Source: Rhizobium mesosinicum (GTDB taxonomy: Bacteria > Pseudomonadota > Alphaproteobacteria > Rhizobiales > Rhizobiaceae). From it: a stretch of DNA of 64,000 bases. The position numbers were made by a program, and so were the translations under genes. The stretch lies in NCBI RefSeq assembly GCF_019511345.1, contig NZ_JAEUAK010000002.1, positions 496,001 through 560,000 on the forward strand. The letters are read 5' to 3'. Shown here piece by piece: positions 8,443 to 16,515 of this stretch (its first letter is position 1; every line of letters begins with the position of its first letter). The notes beneath the pieces were generated by a model that ran no database searches, was not told the origin of the DNA, and saw only the letters and a list, made by a program, of their open reading frames with translations.

Positions 8443-9135
8443 ATGCCCACGCTTTATCATCATCCCATGTCGTCCGCATCCCGCTTCGTCAGGCTCATTC
8501 TGGCGGAATACGGCTATCAGGCGGAGCTGATCGAGGAACAGACCTGGGAGAAGCGCCGGGACTTCCTGGCGCTCAACCCGGCCGGCACACTGCCTGTTTA
8601 TGTCGATGACAGCATGCGGGCGCTCTGTGGCGCGACCGTCATTTCGGAATATCTCGACGAGACGCATGGCGTGCTGAAACGCGACCGCCGGTTGCTCGCC
8701 GAGGACCCGTTCCAGCGCGCGGAAATCCGCCGTTTGACGGAATGGTTCATGCAGAAGATGGAAAACGACGTCACCAAGCCGCTGGCACGCGAGCGCGTCT
8801 ACAAGCTGCAGATGACGGCCGACCAGGGCGGTGGCGCCCCGGATTCCAAGATGTTGCGGACGGCACGCGCCAATATCCGCCAGCATATGCGTTATCTCAC
8901 CTGGCTAGCGGGCTCGCGCCAATGGCTCGCCGGCGAGCGAATGAGTTATGCCGATCTTGCCGCCGCAGCCTCGATCTCCATTCTCGATTATCTCGGTGAG
9001 ATCGACTGGTCGGAATCGCCCCTCGCCAAGGACTGGTACCAGCGGCTGAAATCGCGCCCGTCTTTTCGCCCGCTTCTGACCGAGCGCGTACGCGGCCTGA
9101 CGCCGGTCTCCCATTACGCCGACCTGGATTTCTAA
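8443..9135 (+). CDS. fzlA: GST-fold protein, probable FzlA cell-division factor
   Basis: 230 residues, a thioredoxin-like GST N-domain (MPTLYHHPMSSASRFVRLIL; LNPAGTLPVYVDD at 46-58) and an all-helical C-domain. It is longer and more charged than detoxification GSTs and ends in RPSFRPLLTERVRGLTPVSH plus a YADLDF tail. From memory this resembles the conserved C-terminus of FzlA, the FtsZ-binding essential constriction factor of Caulobacter. The adjacency to uppP fits a cell-envelope role. FzlA is inferred; the GST fold is certain. It is likely co-transcribed with queG, 12 nt downstream. Confidence 0.7.
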   Translation: MPTLYHHPMSSASRFVRLILAEYGYQAELIEEQTWEKRRDFLALNPAGTLPVYVDDSMRALCGATVISEYLDETHGVLKRDRRLLAEDPFQRAEIRRLTEWFMQKMENDVTKPLARERVYKLQMTADQGGGAPDSKMLRTARANIRQHMRYLTWLAGSRQWLAGERMSYADLAAAASISILDYLGEIDWSESPLAKDWYQRLKSRPSFRPLLTERVRGLTPVSHYADLDF

Positions 9136-9147
9136 CGAGGGCGTTCG

Positions 9148-10317
9148 ATGCCCGAACCGAAAGCCGAAGATATAAAAGAGCGCAAGCGCCGCGACAATTT
9201 GACCGCCTTCCTGAAGGCGGAAGCGGTCACTCTCGGCTTCGATCTCTGCCGTGTGACCCGGCCGGATTCGATCCCTGAGGCAAAAGAGCGGCTCGGCCAA
9301 TTCATCGATGCCAACAGGCATGGGACGATGGAATGGATGGCGGAAACGCGCGAGCGCCGTAGCGATCCACGCACGCTTTGGAGCGATGTGCGCTCGGTCG
9401 CCGTCTTCGGGCTCAATTATGGGCCGGACGAGGATCCGCGCGGCATTCTCGGAGAGAAAGATAAGGCGGCAATCTCCGTCTACGCCCGCAACCGCGACTA
9501 TCATGAAGTGATCAAGGGCCGACTGAAGGAGATTGCCACGCGCTTCGCGGCCAAGGCTGGCGCGGATGTGAAGGTCTTCGTCGATACTGCCCCGGTCATG
9601 GAAAAGCCGCTGGCCGCGGCCGCCGGTCTCGGCTGGCAGGGCAAACACACCAATCTCGTCAGCCGCGAGCACGGTTCCTGGCTTTTCCTTGGATCGATGT
9701 TCACGACCGCCGATCTCAATATAGATAGCTCCGAGACCGATCATTGCGGGTCCTGCCGCGCCTGCCTCGATGTCTGCCCAACCGCTGCCTTTCCGGCGCC
9801 CTACCAGATCGACGCGCGCCGCTGCATCTCGTATCTGACGATCGAGCATAAGGGGCCAATCGATCCCGAGTTCAGGCCGCTGATCGGCAACCGCATTTAC
9901 GGCTGCGACGATTGCCTCGCCGCATGCCCCTGGAACAAGTTTGCAAACGAAGCGTCGGAAATGAAGCTGAAGGCGCGTGAGGATTTGAAGGAACCTTCGA
10001 TCGTGTTCCTTCTGACACTCGACGATCCGACCTTTCGTACCTTCTTCAGCGGTTCGCCAATCAAGCGCATCGGGCGTGACCGCTTCATTCGCAATGCACT
10101 GATCGCTGCCGGCAATTCCGGCGAGCGTAGCCTGATCGAGCAATGTCGTGCCCTTGCCGCAGATGCCTCGCCTGTCGTGCGCGGCATGGCGGTTTGGGCG
10201 TTGTCGCGGCTGATGGAGGCTGGTGAATTCGCAGCCTTTGCTGCACAAAGGAAAGATGAGTCGGACGAAGGCGTCCTCGAAGAATGGCGACTGGCGGGGA
10301 TAGGTCGATGCATGTGA
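9148..10317 (+). CDS. queG: Epoxyqueuosine reductase
   Basis: 389 residues. The cobalamin-binding domain is followed by two 4Fe-4S clusters: CGSCRACLDVCPTAAF at about 207-222, and YGCDDCLAACPWNKF at about 250-264. HEAT-like helices close the C-terminus (residues ~300-389). It reduces epoxyqueuosine to queuosine in tRNA, the last step of the modification. It begins 12 nt after the fzlA-like gene, and its end overlaps the start of the next gene by 10 nt, suggesting one operon. Confidence 0.96.
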   Translation: MPEPKAEDIKERKRRDNLTAFLKAEAVTLGFDLCRVTRPDSIPEAKERLGQFIDANRHGTMEWMAETRERRSDPRTLWSDVRSVAVFGLNYGPDEDPRGILGEKDKAAISVYARNRDYHEVIKGRLKEIATRFAAKAGADVKVFVDTAPVMEKPLAAAAGLGWQGKHTNLVSREHGSWLFLGSMFTTADLNIDSSETDHCGSCRACLDVCPTAAFPAPYQIDARRCISYLTIEHKGPIDPEFRPLIGNRIYGCDDCLAACPWNKFANEASEMKLKAREDLKEPSIVFLLTLDDPTFRTFFSGSPIKRIGRDRFIRNALIAAGNSGERSLIEQCRALAADASPVVRGMAVWALSRLMEAGEFAAFAAQRKDESDEGVLEEWRLAGIGRCM

Positions 10318-11177
10318 TGATCTTTGGCTGCGGTTATTCCGGTACGGCGATCGCCAAAGCTTTTGTCGCAAGCGGCAGGCGCATCTCCGGCACGACCCGT
10401 TCCGAAGAGAAAGCCGAAGAGTTGCGCAAAGCCGGGATCGAAGCCTTCATCTTCGACGGCGAAACCTTGAGCGACGATCTGCGCGCGGCGATGGCCAATG
10501 TCACCCATCTCGTGCAGTCGATCGCTCCACGCGATGCCGATCCGCTGCTTACATTGCTCGGCAAAGACAGCACGACGCTTTTGCCTGACCTGCAATGGAT
10601 CGGCTATCTCTCCACGGTCGGCGTTTACGGCGACCACAAGGGTTCTTGGGTGACCGAGGAAACGCCTTGCGTACCGGTTTCCGGCCGCTCCAAGGAACGT
10701 CTGGACGCTGAAGAGGCCTGGCTTGCGCTCGGGCGTGCTCGCAACGTGCCCGCCGCTGTATTACGTCTTTCCGGCATTTACGGGCCGGGACGTAATGCCT
10801 TCGTCAATCTGGACTGCGGCACGGCGCGCCGCATCATCAAGAAGGACCAGGTCTTCAACCGTATCCGCGTGGAGGACATTGGCGCTTCCACCCGATTTCT
10901 GTCGGAGCATGCTCTCGGCGGCATTTATAATGTCACCGACGATCGGCCCGGCCCGCCGCAGGATGTCGTCGTCGAGGCCGCCCGCCTGATGGGCATCGCA
11001 CCGCCGCCTGAGCAGCCTTTCGAGACGGCCGAGATGACGCCGATGGCACGCTCGTTCTATGGGGAGAACAAGCGGGTTTCGAATGCCAAATTGAAGGCTG
11101 CGGGCTTCCATTTTGCCTTCCCAAATTATCCGATGTCGCTTGCCCAGCTCTGGCAAAATGACGGGTGGCGGGGCTAA
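10308..11177 (+). CDS. NAD-dependent epimerase/dehydratase family protein (SDR)
   Basis: 289 residues from the ATG at 10308, which gives MHVMIFGCGYSGTAIAKAF, a clean Rossmann start. An upstream ATG at 10284 would overlap queG by 34 nt and adds residues unlike the family. The body includes YLSTVGVYGDHKG and RLSGIYGPGRNA, typical of nucleoside-diphosphate-sugar epimerase-like proteins. The active-site YxxxK is not obvious; SGRSKERL stands where it would be expected, so catalysis is uncertain. It overlaps queG by 10 nt. Substrate unknown. Confidence 0.82.
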   Translation: MHVMIFGCGYSGTAIAKAFVASGRRISGTTRSEEKAEELRKAGIEAFIFDGETLSDDLRAAMANVTHLVQSIAPRDADPLLTLLGKDSTTLLPDLQWIGYLSTVGVYGDHKGSWVTEETPCVPVSGRSKERLDAEEAWLALGRARNVPAAVLRLSGIYGPGRNAFVNLDCGTARRIIKKDQVFNRIRVEDIGASTRFLSEHALGGIYNVTDDRPGPPQDVVVEAARLMGIAPPPEQPFETAEMTPMARSFYGENKRVSNAKLKAAGFHFAFPNYPMSLAQLWQNDGWRG

Positions 11178-11584
11178 CGGCACCCTCCAATCGGGTGAGA
11201 GGGCTATAATCCCAAAAGAGTAGAAATTTCCTACTTTCTTATTTTAGCGAACCGATTTCGCTCCGCATTATGGTTAACGGCCTCTAAATTTGCGCAAATG
11301 TGGCAGCAAATATGGCGGTGTGAGCAAAAAAATTTTGTGATTTCCAACGGTCGTCAAATGTTTACTGCTTTCCAGAAAAAATCGTTCGGATTTTAGCTGA
11401 TTTCATTGGGTTTTTTCCACAATTCGTCAAAGCGGTGTCCTGCTACCGCAATGTTATTGGAATCACGAATGTTACAGGATGTAACGTTCCGTGATCGCGC
11501 TCGGCACTTTTTCGCCACTTTTCCCCGGATTGAAGCCCCACCGCCTGCGAAGGCGCAAGTTCAATAGTTGAGGGACAATCCGTT
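11178..11584. other. 407-nt AT-rich intergenic region upstream of the RlpA-like gene
   Basis: No coding frame is convincing. It is markedly AT-richer than its neighbours, with runs such as GCAAAAAAATTTTGTG near 11325. It contains an imperfect palindrome at 11462-11495 and a TTAA-N7-TAAA element near 11274, one base from the CtrA consensus. It most likely holds the promoter and control sites of the RlpA-like gene that starts at 11585. Confidence 0.6.
11462..11495. promoter_or_regulatory. Imperfect palindrome upstream of the RlpA-like gene
   Basis: The core is GTTAC-AGGAT-GTAAC (11471-11485), and outer arms ATCACG and CGTGAT match at both ends with one unpaired base in the right arm. It lies 90-123 nt before the TTG start of the RlpA-like gene. 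It may be an operator or an RNA hairpin. The binding protein is unknown. Confidence 0.45.
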
Positions 11585-11947
11585 TTGAAGAAAATCTGCC
11601 GTTCTCTAATCACTACCGCAGCCATTGCAGCCTGCTCTTTCATCCTCCCGGCGGAAGGATTTGCTGCTAACGGATGTGGCGGTGCTTCGTGGTACGCACT
11701 TCGCTCCAAAACTGCTTCCGGGGAACGCATGAACCCGGCCATCTATACTGCCGCACATCGCTCTCTCGCGTTCGGCACCAAGGTGAAGGTCACCAACCGC
11801 AACAACGGCCGCAGCGTCGTCGTTCGCATCAATGATCGTGGCCCGTTCATCCGCGGTCGCGTGCTCGATCTGTCGCGCGCTGCCGCGCAGAATATCGGCA
11901 TGGTCTCATCAGGCACTGCGAAGGTCTGCTACCAAGTCATCAGCTGA
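11585..11947 (+). CDS. RlpA-like double-psi beta-barrel lipoprotein/secreted protein
   Basis: 120 residues with a TTG start. The N-terminal signal peptide [20 protein letters not shown] ends near AEGFAA. The rest is a single RlpA domain: [18 protein letters not shown], then [20 protein letters not shown] and [13 protein letters not shown], containing the conserved Asp of the DPBB barrel. RlpA proteins bind or cleave denuded glycan strands at the septum. This one lacks a SPOR domain and is shorter than E. coli RlpA, as are many rhizobial homologues. TTG is the only start that includes the signal peptide. Confidence 0.88.
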   Translation: MKKICRSLITTAAIAACSFILPAEGFAANGCGGASWYALRSKTASGERMNPAIYTAAHRSLAFGTKVKVTNRNNGRSVVVRINDRGPFIRGRVLDLSRAAAQNIGMVSSGTAKVCYQVIS

Positions 11948-12115
11948 GGCCACATCCTCCGCGAAGTCCCTGCGCCGGATGCGGCGCTTGCTCTTGCCGT
12001 CAATCGCGGGTAACCACGCGGTTGAGACTTGTGAACAATCTGCCCTGCCGATCAGGCTTGCCGAGGCTTTCTCCGCGCGGATCGTTCACCAGCCAAGGCA
12101 ACAGGAGAAGTTTGA

Positions 12116-13405
12116 ATGCGTTTGGGCGGCCGCCTCGAAGGGGCGATTTCGGTTCTGGCTGATATCGATGCCCGAAAAAGGCCTGTCGCCGATGCGCTGA
12201 AGGACTGGGGCCTCGCCCATCGTTTCGCCGGTTCCGGCGACAGGGCGGCGATCGGCAACATCGTCTATGACGCGCTGCGCATGCGACTGTCCCATGCCTA
12301 TCTGATGGACGACGACAGCGCCGTTGCCATTGCCCATGCCGTCATGTTCCGCCAATGGGGTTTTACGCCGGAAACACTGGCTGCCGAACTTGCCGACGAC
12401 AAGTTCGCGCCGACGCCGCTTTCCGCCGACGCACTCGCGGCCTTTACGAGCCGCTCTCTTTCCGACGCTGCCCCGCATGTGCAGGGCGATATTCCAGAAT
12501 GGGTGCTATCCTCCTTCGAACAGGCTTTCGGCGACGAATGGCTCTCCGAGGCTCAGGCGCTTGCCGGACGCCCGACGCTTGATCTGCGCGCCAATATCCT
12601 GAAGGCCACCCGCGAAAAGGCTGTCAAGGCGCTGGAACGCGCCGGCGCGAATGAGGCGAAGATCGCGCGCTACGGCATCCGGATTCCCGCCGGCGAAGGT
12701 GCCTCACGTCTTCCTAACGTCACGGCCGAGCTTTCGTTTCAGAAAGGCTGGTTCGAAGTTCAGGACGAGGGATCGCAGATCGTTGCTGATCTGGTTTTGC
12801 CCGGGGATGGCGAGCAGGTGCTGGATTATTGCGCTGGCGGCGGCGGCAAGACGCTCGCCATGGCGGCAGCCATGCACAACAAGGGCCAGGTCCACGCCTA
12901 TGATGCCGATCGCAAGCGGCTTGCGCCGATCATCGAGCGGCTGAAGCGCGCCGGAACGCGCAATGTCCAAGTCCATGACGATGTCAGGGGCCTGTCCAGC
13001 CTGCGTGGCCGCTGCGACAAGGTGCTGGTCGATGCGCCCTGCACCGGCACGGGTACGTGGCGCCGCCGTCCGGATACGAAATGGCGGCTGACAGCCAAGA
13101 ACCTAGACAAGCGCACCGCCCAGCAGCAGGATGCGCTGACGCAGGCGAGCAGCTTCGTGCGCCCAGGCGGCGAACTGATCTACGTTACCTGCTCGGTGCT
13201 GCCACAGGAGAACGAAGAACAGGTGCGGCGCTTTGCCGCCGAGAATGGCGATTTCAAGATTGACAGCGCGCTGCCCGCCTGGGACAGCCTGTTCGGCAAG
13301 GACAGCGCACGCCCACGCTCTTCCGATGGCAAGACGATCACGCTGACGCCGGCGTCGACGGATACGGATGGCTTCTTCTTCTGCCGCCTGAGAAGGGACG
13401 GCTGA
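12116..13405 (+). CDS. RsmB/NOP family class I SAM-dependent RNA methyltransferase
   Basis: 429 residues. The N-terminal NusB-like/RNA-binding portion precedes a Rossmann methyltransferase: VLDYCAGGGGKTLAMA (motif I), then VDAPCTGTGTWRRRPD with the first Cys (motif IV) and VTCSVLPQENEEQV with the catalytic Cys (motif VI). These mark an m5C RNA methyltransferase, acting probably on 16S rRNA C967 or a tRNA. It is shorter than E. coli RsmB in the N-domain, so the exact target is not certain. A good SD (CAGGAGAAG) precedes the ATG. Confidence 0.9.
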   Translation: MRLGGRLEGAISVLADIDARKRPVADALKDWGLAHRFAGSGDRAAIGNIVYDALRMRLSHAYLMDDDSAVAIAHAVMFRQWGFTPETLAAELADDKFAPTPLSADALAAFTSRSLSDAAPHVQGDIPEWVLSSFEQAFGDEWLSEAQALAGRPTLDLRANILKATREKAVKALERAGANEAKIARYGIRIPAGEGASRLPNVTAELSFQKGWFEVQDEGSQIVADLVLPGDGEQVLDYCAGGGGKTLAMAAAMHNKGQVHAYDADRKRLAPIIERLKRAGTRNVQVHDDVRGLSSLRGRCDKVLVDAPCTGTGTWRRRPDTKWRLTAKNLDKRTAQQQDALTQASSFVRPGGELIYVTCSVLPQENEEQVRRFAAENGDFKIDSALPAWDSLFGKDSARPRSSDGKTITLTPASTDTDGFFFCRLRRDG

Positions 13406-13554
13406 GAAGCGCTTGCAGCGGAAATTTAAAACCCTGCATCATCCGCGTTCATCACGTGACGCAGTAGGCAGAAGGCGCGATCCGTTTGTGCAGGTGATCC
13501 TGAAATCTGCGGCCAGATACTCTTCAAACGACCAGTTAAATACAGGCGTTCATC

Positions 13555-13571
13555 CTTAAAACCATTCCAAA
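13555..13571. promoter_or_regulatory. Irr/ICE-like box upstream of the imelysin operon
   Basis: CTTAAAACCATTCCAAA matches 11 of the 14 fixed positions of the Irr consensus TTTAGAA-N3-TTCTAAA. It lies 81 nt before the imelysin ATG. The operon's iron-related content makes an Irr site plausible, but the match is imperfect and no clear promoter -10 was found nearby. Confidence 0.45.
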
Positions 13572-13652
13572 CTAGAGTGTTTGACACCAGTTTGCTTTTG
13601 CGCGAAGAGACGATTGCCGGATTCAGACGGAAATCCGTCACAGGAGAGGATT

Positions 13653-14930
13653 ATGAAGCTCAACCGCACATTCCGCGCAGCCGCGCTGGCGATTGCCCCC
13701 GCCGCCCTGCTCGCCCTTCCCGCCTATGCGGCGCCCGATGCTGCTGCAATCGTGAAACACTATGCCGAAGTCGCCCATGCCAAGTACGAGGACTCGCTGA
13801 CGACTGCGAAGGCGCTCGACGCGGCCATCGATATATTCCTGAAGACGCCCAACGATACGACGTTGAAGGCTGCCCGGGATGCCTGGATCAAGGCGCGTGT
13901 CCCCTATCAGCAGACGGAAGTCTACCGCTTCGGCAATCCTGTTGTCGACGACTGGGAAGGCAAGGTCAACGCATGGCCGCTCGATGAGGGGCTGATCGAC
14001 TATGTCGATCCTTCCTATGGCTCGGAAAGCGATGAGAACTCTCTCTATGTCGCCAACGTCATCGCCAACAAGACGATCAAGATCGACGGCAAGGATGTCG
14101 ACGCATCCAAGCTGACGCCGGAATTCCTGTCCGGTACGCTTGCCGAAGCCGGCGGTATCGAAGCCAATGTCGCGACCGGCTATCACGCCATAGAATTCCT
14201 GCTCTGGGGTCAGGATCTGCATGGCACGGGACCGGGTGCCGGCGAGCGCCCAGCAACCGACTATGACCTGAAGAATTGCACGCACGGCAATTGCGACCGC
14301 CGCGCCGAATATCTGAAGTCCGCCTCCACGCTGCTCGTTTCCGACCTGCAGGAAATGACCGACAAGTGGGCGCCCGACGGAGAAGCCACCAAGCACGTCG
14401 AAGCCGATCCGAAGGCCGGCCTCGTCGCCATCCTGACGGGCATGGGTTCCCTCTCCTACGGTGAACTCGCGGGGGAGCGCATGAAGCTCGGCCTGCTGCT
14501 GCACGATCCCGAAGAAGAGCATGACTGCTTCTCCGACAACACTTACAACTCGCACCTGAACGACGCGATCGGCATCGCAGCCGCCTATTCGGGCGAATAC
14601 ACCCGCGTCGACGGCACCAAGATGACTGGCCCGTCGCTGCACGATCTTGTCGCAGCCAAGGATAAGGCGCTTGATGCCGAGATGACCGGCAAGCTCAACA
14701 AGACGCTGGATGCCATGCACGCCATGGCCAAGCGCGGCGAGACGGTCGAGAAGTACGACCAGATGATCGGTGAGGGCAACAAGGAAGGCAACGCCATCGT
14801 CCAGGCCGCTATCGACGGTCTTATCGACCAGACGAAGTCGGTCCAGCGCGTTATTGCCGCACTTGACCTCGGCACCGTCGAGCTTGAAGGTTCCGACAGC
14901 CTGGATAATCCTAACGCTGTCTTCAAATAA
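13653..14930 (+). CDS. Imelysin family (peptidase M75-like) periplasmic iron protein, GxHxxE type
   Basis: 425 residues from the ATG at 13653, behind an AGGAGAGG ribosome site and giving a canonical signal peptide (MKLNRTFRAAALAIAPAALL...AYA). The frame is open further upstream, but that part lacks a signal. The imelysin hallmark GYHAIEFLLWGQDL lies near residue 176. The second half repeats the helical bundle and carries the conserved LGTVELEGSDSLDNPNAVFK tail. Homologues (IrpA, ICMP) are iron-regulated surface or periplasmic proteins thought to bind metal; protease activity is doubtful. First gene of the four-gene locus. Confidence 0.92.
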   Translation: MKLNRTFRAAALAIAPAALLALPAYAAPDAAAIVKHYAEVAHAKYEDSLTTAKALDAAIDIFLKTPNDTTLKAARDAWIKARVPYQQTEVYRFGNPVVDDWEGKVNAWPLDEGLIDYVDPSYGSESDENSLYVANVIANKTIKIDGKDVDASKLTPEFLSGTLAEAGGIEANVATGYHAIEFLLWGQDLHGTGPGAGERPATDYDLKNCTHGNCDRRAEYLKSASTLLVSDLQEMTDKWAPDGEATKHVEADPKAGLVAILTGMGSLSYGELAGERMKLGLLLHDPEEEHDCFSDNTYNSHLNDAIGIAAAYSGEYTRVDGTKMTGPSLHDLVAAKDKALDAEMTGKLNKTLDAMHAMAKRGETVEKYDQMIGEGNKEGNAIVQAAIDGLIDQTKSVQRVIAALDLGTVELEGSDSLDNPNAVFK

Positions 14931-14940
14931 ACAAAAAGGC

Positions 14941-14966
14941 GGGCCGCTCCGAACCCGGAGCGGCCC
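14941..14966 (+). terminator. Strong GC-rich hairpin between the imelysin and di-heme genes
   Basis: A perfect 10-bp stem, GGGCCGCTCC with GGAGCGGCCC, and a GAACCC loop. No T-run follows (GAACCCTTG), and the next ATG is only 10 nt away. It more likely protects or attenuates the mRNA, lowering expression of the downstream genes relative to the first imelysin, than terminates fully. Confidence 0.6.
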
Positions 14967-14976
14967 GAACCCTTGA

Positions 14977-16515
14977 ATGTCGCATAACCCGGCCAGACGT
15001 CTTTTTGTCAGCGCAGCTTTCTGCGCTCTGCTCGCCGGACTTCCCGTTGCGATCGCCGGTACCTTTGATCTTCCGACTGGACGTACCGATCTTTCCGATG
15101 CGGATTTGAAGCGCGTCGCCGATGTCACGCGGCCGACCAGTGACTTCAGCAAGGCCGAAGCTTACGAGGCCATGCAGGCCGGTGCTGCGACCTCCATCGA
15201 TCCGGTTACCGAAGACAGTTTCTCGCATATCTCGGCCAATATCCCTTTCGAGGAAGAGCAGAATTTCCGGCTCGGCAACGCGCTCTTCCGCAAGCTCTGG
15301 GTTTCCGCACCCTCCTCGACGCAGGCATCCGATGGGCTTGGTCCGCTCTTCAACGCCCGCTCCTGCATGAGTTGTCACGCCAATGACGGCCGCGGCAAAC
15401 CGCCCGAGGGCGGTCCGAGCGCTACCTCGATGGTCCTGCGCGTGGCCCGTGCGGCAAAGACATCAAAGGAAGAAAGAGCGATCGCCGACGCCGATGTCGT
15501 CAATTTCCCCGATCCGGTCTACGGCCGCCAGCTTCAGGATCTCGCCGTTCCAGGACTTGCCGCCGAGGGCAAGGTCGCGGTCACCTACACCGAAGAGACG
15601 ATCACGCTTGCCGGCGGCGAGACGGTGAACCTGCGCAAGCCTGTCTATTCAGTCAAAGACCTCGCCTACGGCCCGCTTGACCCGGCGACAACGATCTCGG
15701 CGCGGGTCGCCCCGCCGATGATCGGCCTCGGGCTGATCGCAGCAATTCCCGAGGCAGATATTCTGGCCCATGCCGATCCAGACGATCTCGATCATGATGG
15801 CATCTCCGGTAAGGCCGCGATCGTGCGCGATCATCGTACCGGCCAGATCGCGCTCGGCCGTTTCGGCTGGAAGGCGCAAAATGCCACAGTGCGCGATCAG
15901 AGTGCGGACGCCTTCTCCGCCGATATCGGCATCTCGACGCCGGCTGCGCCGAACGCTGATGGCGACTGCACCGCGGCTGAGACAAAGTGCCTCGTCATGC
16001 CTGACGGCGTGCAGAAACGCCTCGGCAGCGAGGAGGCGCCGGGCCCCGTGCTCGATCTCGTTACCTTCTATTCCGAGAACCTCGCCGTGCCGGCGCGCCG
16101 CAAGGCGAGTTTTGCCGGGACCCTGCGCGGCAAGCAGCTTTTCTACGAATCCGGCTGCATTTCCTGCCACGTGCCGAAGTTCGTTACACGCCGGGATAGC
16201 ACTGAGACGGCCCAATCGTTCCAGCTCATCTGGCCTTACTCCGATTTCCTGCTGCACGATATGGGCGATGGCCTGGCCGACGGACAGCAAGTAGGACTTG
16301 CCAGCGGACGTGAATGGCGCACGCCGCCGCTATGGGGTATAGGACTGACCCGGACTGTCAGCGGACACAGCTTCTTCCTGCATGACGGCCGCGCCAGAAA
16401 TCTCACCGAAGCAATTCTCTGGCACGGCGGCGAAGCTGAAAAAGCCCGTAACGCATTCTCCTCGCTGTCAAAAGACGATAGAGAGGCCCTGATTATATTC
16501 CTGGAGTCATTCTGA
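14977..16515 (+). CDS. Di-heme oxidoreductase-like periplasmic cytochrome (DUF1111)
   Basis: 512 residues with an N-terminal signal (RLFVSAAFCALLAGLPVAIA). Two c-type heme sites are visible: CMSCH near residue 130 and CISCH near 394. The family trademarks FNARSCMSCHANDGRG and a C-terminal RTPPLWGIGLT with HDGRARNLTEAILWHGGEAE are present. The family is annotated as di-heme (thiol) oxidoreductase and resembles MauG/cytochrome c peroxidase. Its position between two imelysins suggests a periplasmic redox step on iron, as peroxidase-type partners do in Efe systems; this is inference. The stop overlaps the next ATG by 1 nt. Confidence 0.9.
   Translation: MSHNPARRLFVSAAFCALLAGLPVAIAGTFDLPTGRTDLSDADLKRVADVTRPTSDFSKAEAYEAMQAGAATSIDPVTEDSFSHISANIPFEEEQNFRLGNALFRKLWVSAPSSTQASDGLGPLFNARSCMSCHANDGRGKPPEGGPSATSMVLRVARAAKTSKEERAIADADVVNFPDPVYGRQLQDLAVPGLAAEGKVAVTYTEETITLAGGETVNLRKPVYSVKDLAYGPLDPATTISARVAPPMIGLGLIAAIPEADILAHADPDDLDHDGISGKAAIVRDHRTGQIALGRFGWKAQNATVRDQSADAFSADIGISTPAAPNADGDCTAAETKCLVMPDGVQKRLGSEEAPGPVLDLVTFYSENLAVPARRKASFAGTLRGKQLFYESGCISCHVPKFVTRRDSTETAQSFQLIWPYSDFLLHDMGDGLADGQQVGLASGREWRTPPLWGIGLTRTVSGHSFFLHDGRARNLTEAILWHGGEAEKARNAFSSLSKDDREALIIFLESF

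Noticed and set aside
8905..10371. 488-codon minus-strand frame
   Set aside because: Antisense to queG and the end of the fzlA-like gene.
13638..15152. 504-codon open frame on the minus strand
   Set aside because: It runs antisense through the first imelysin gene and is a by-product of GC-rich codon usage. It has no family features and no start signal.
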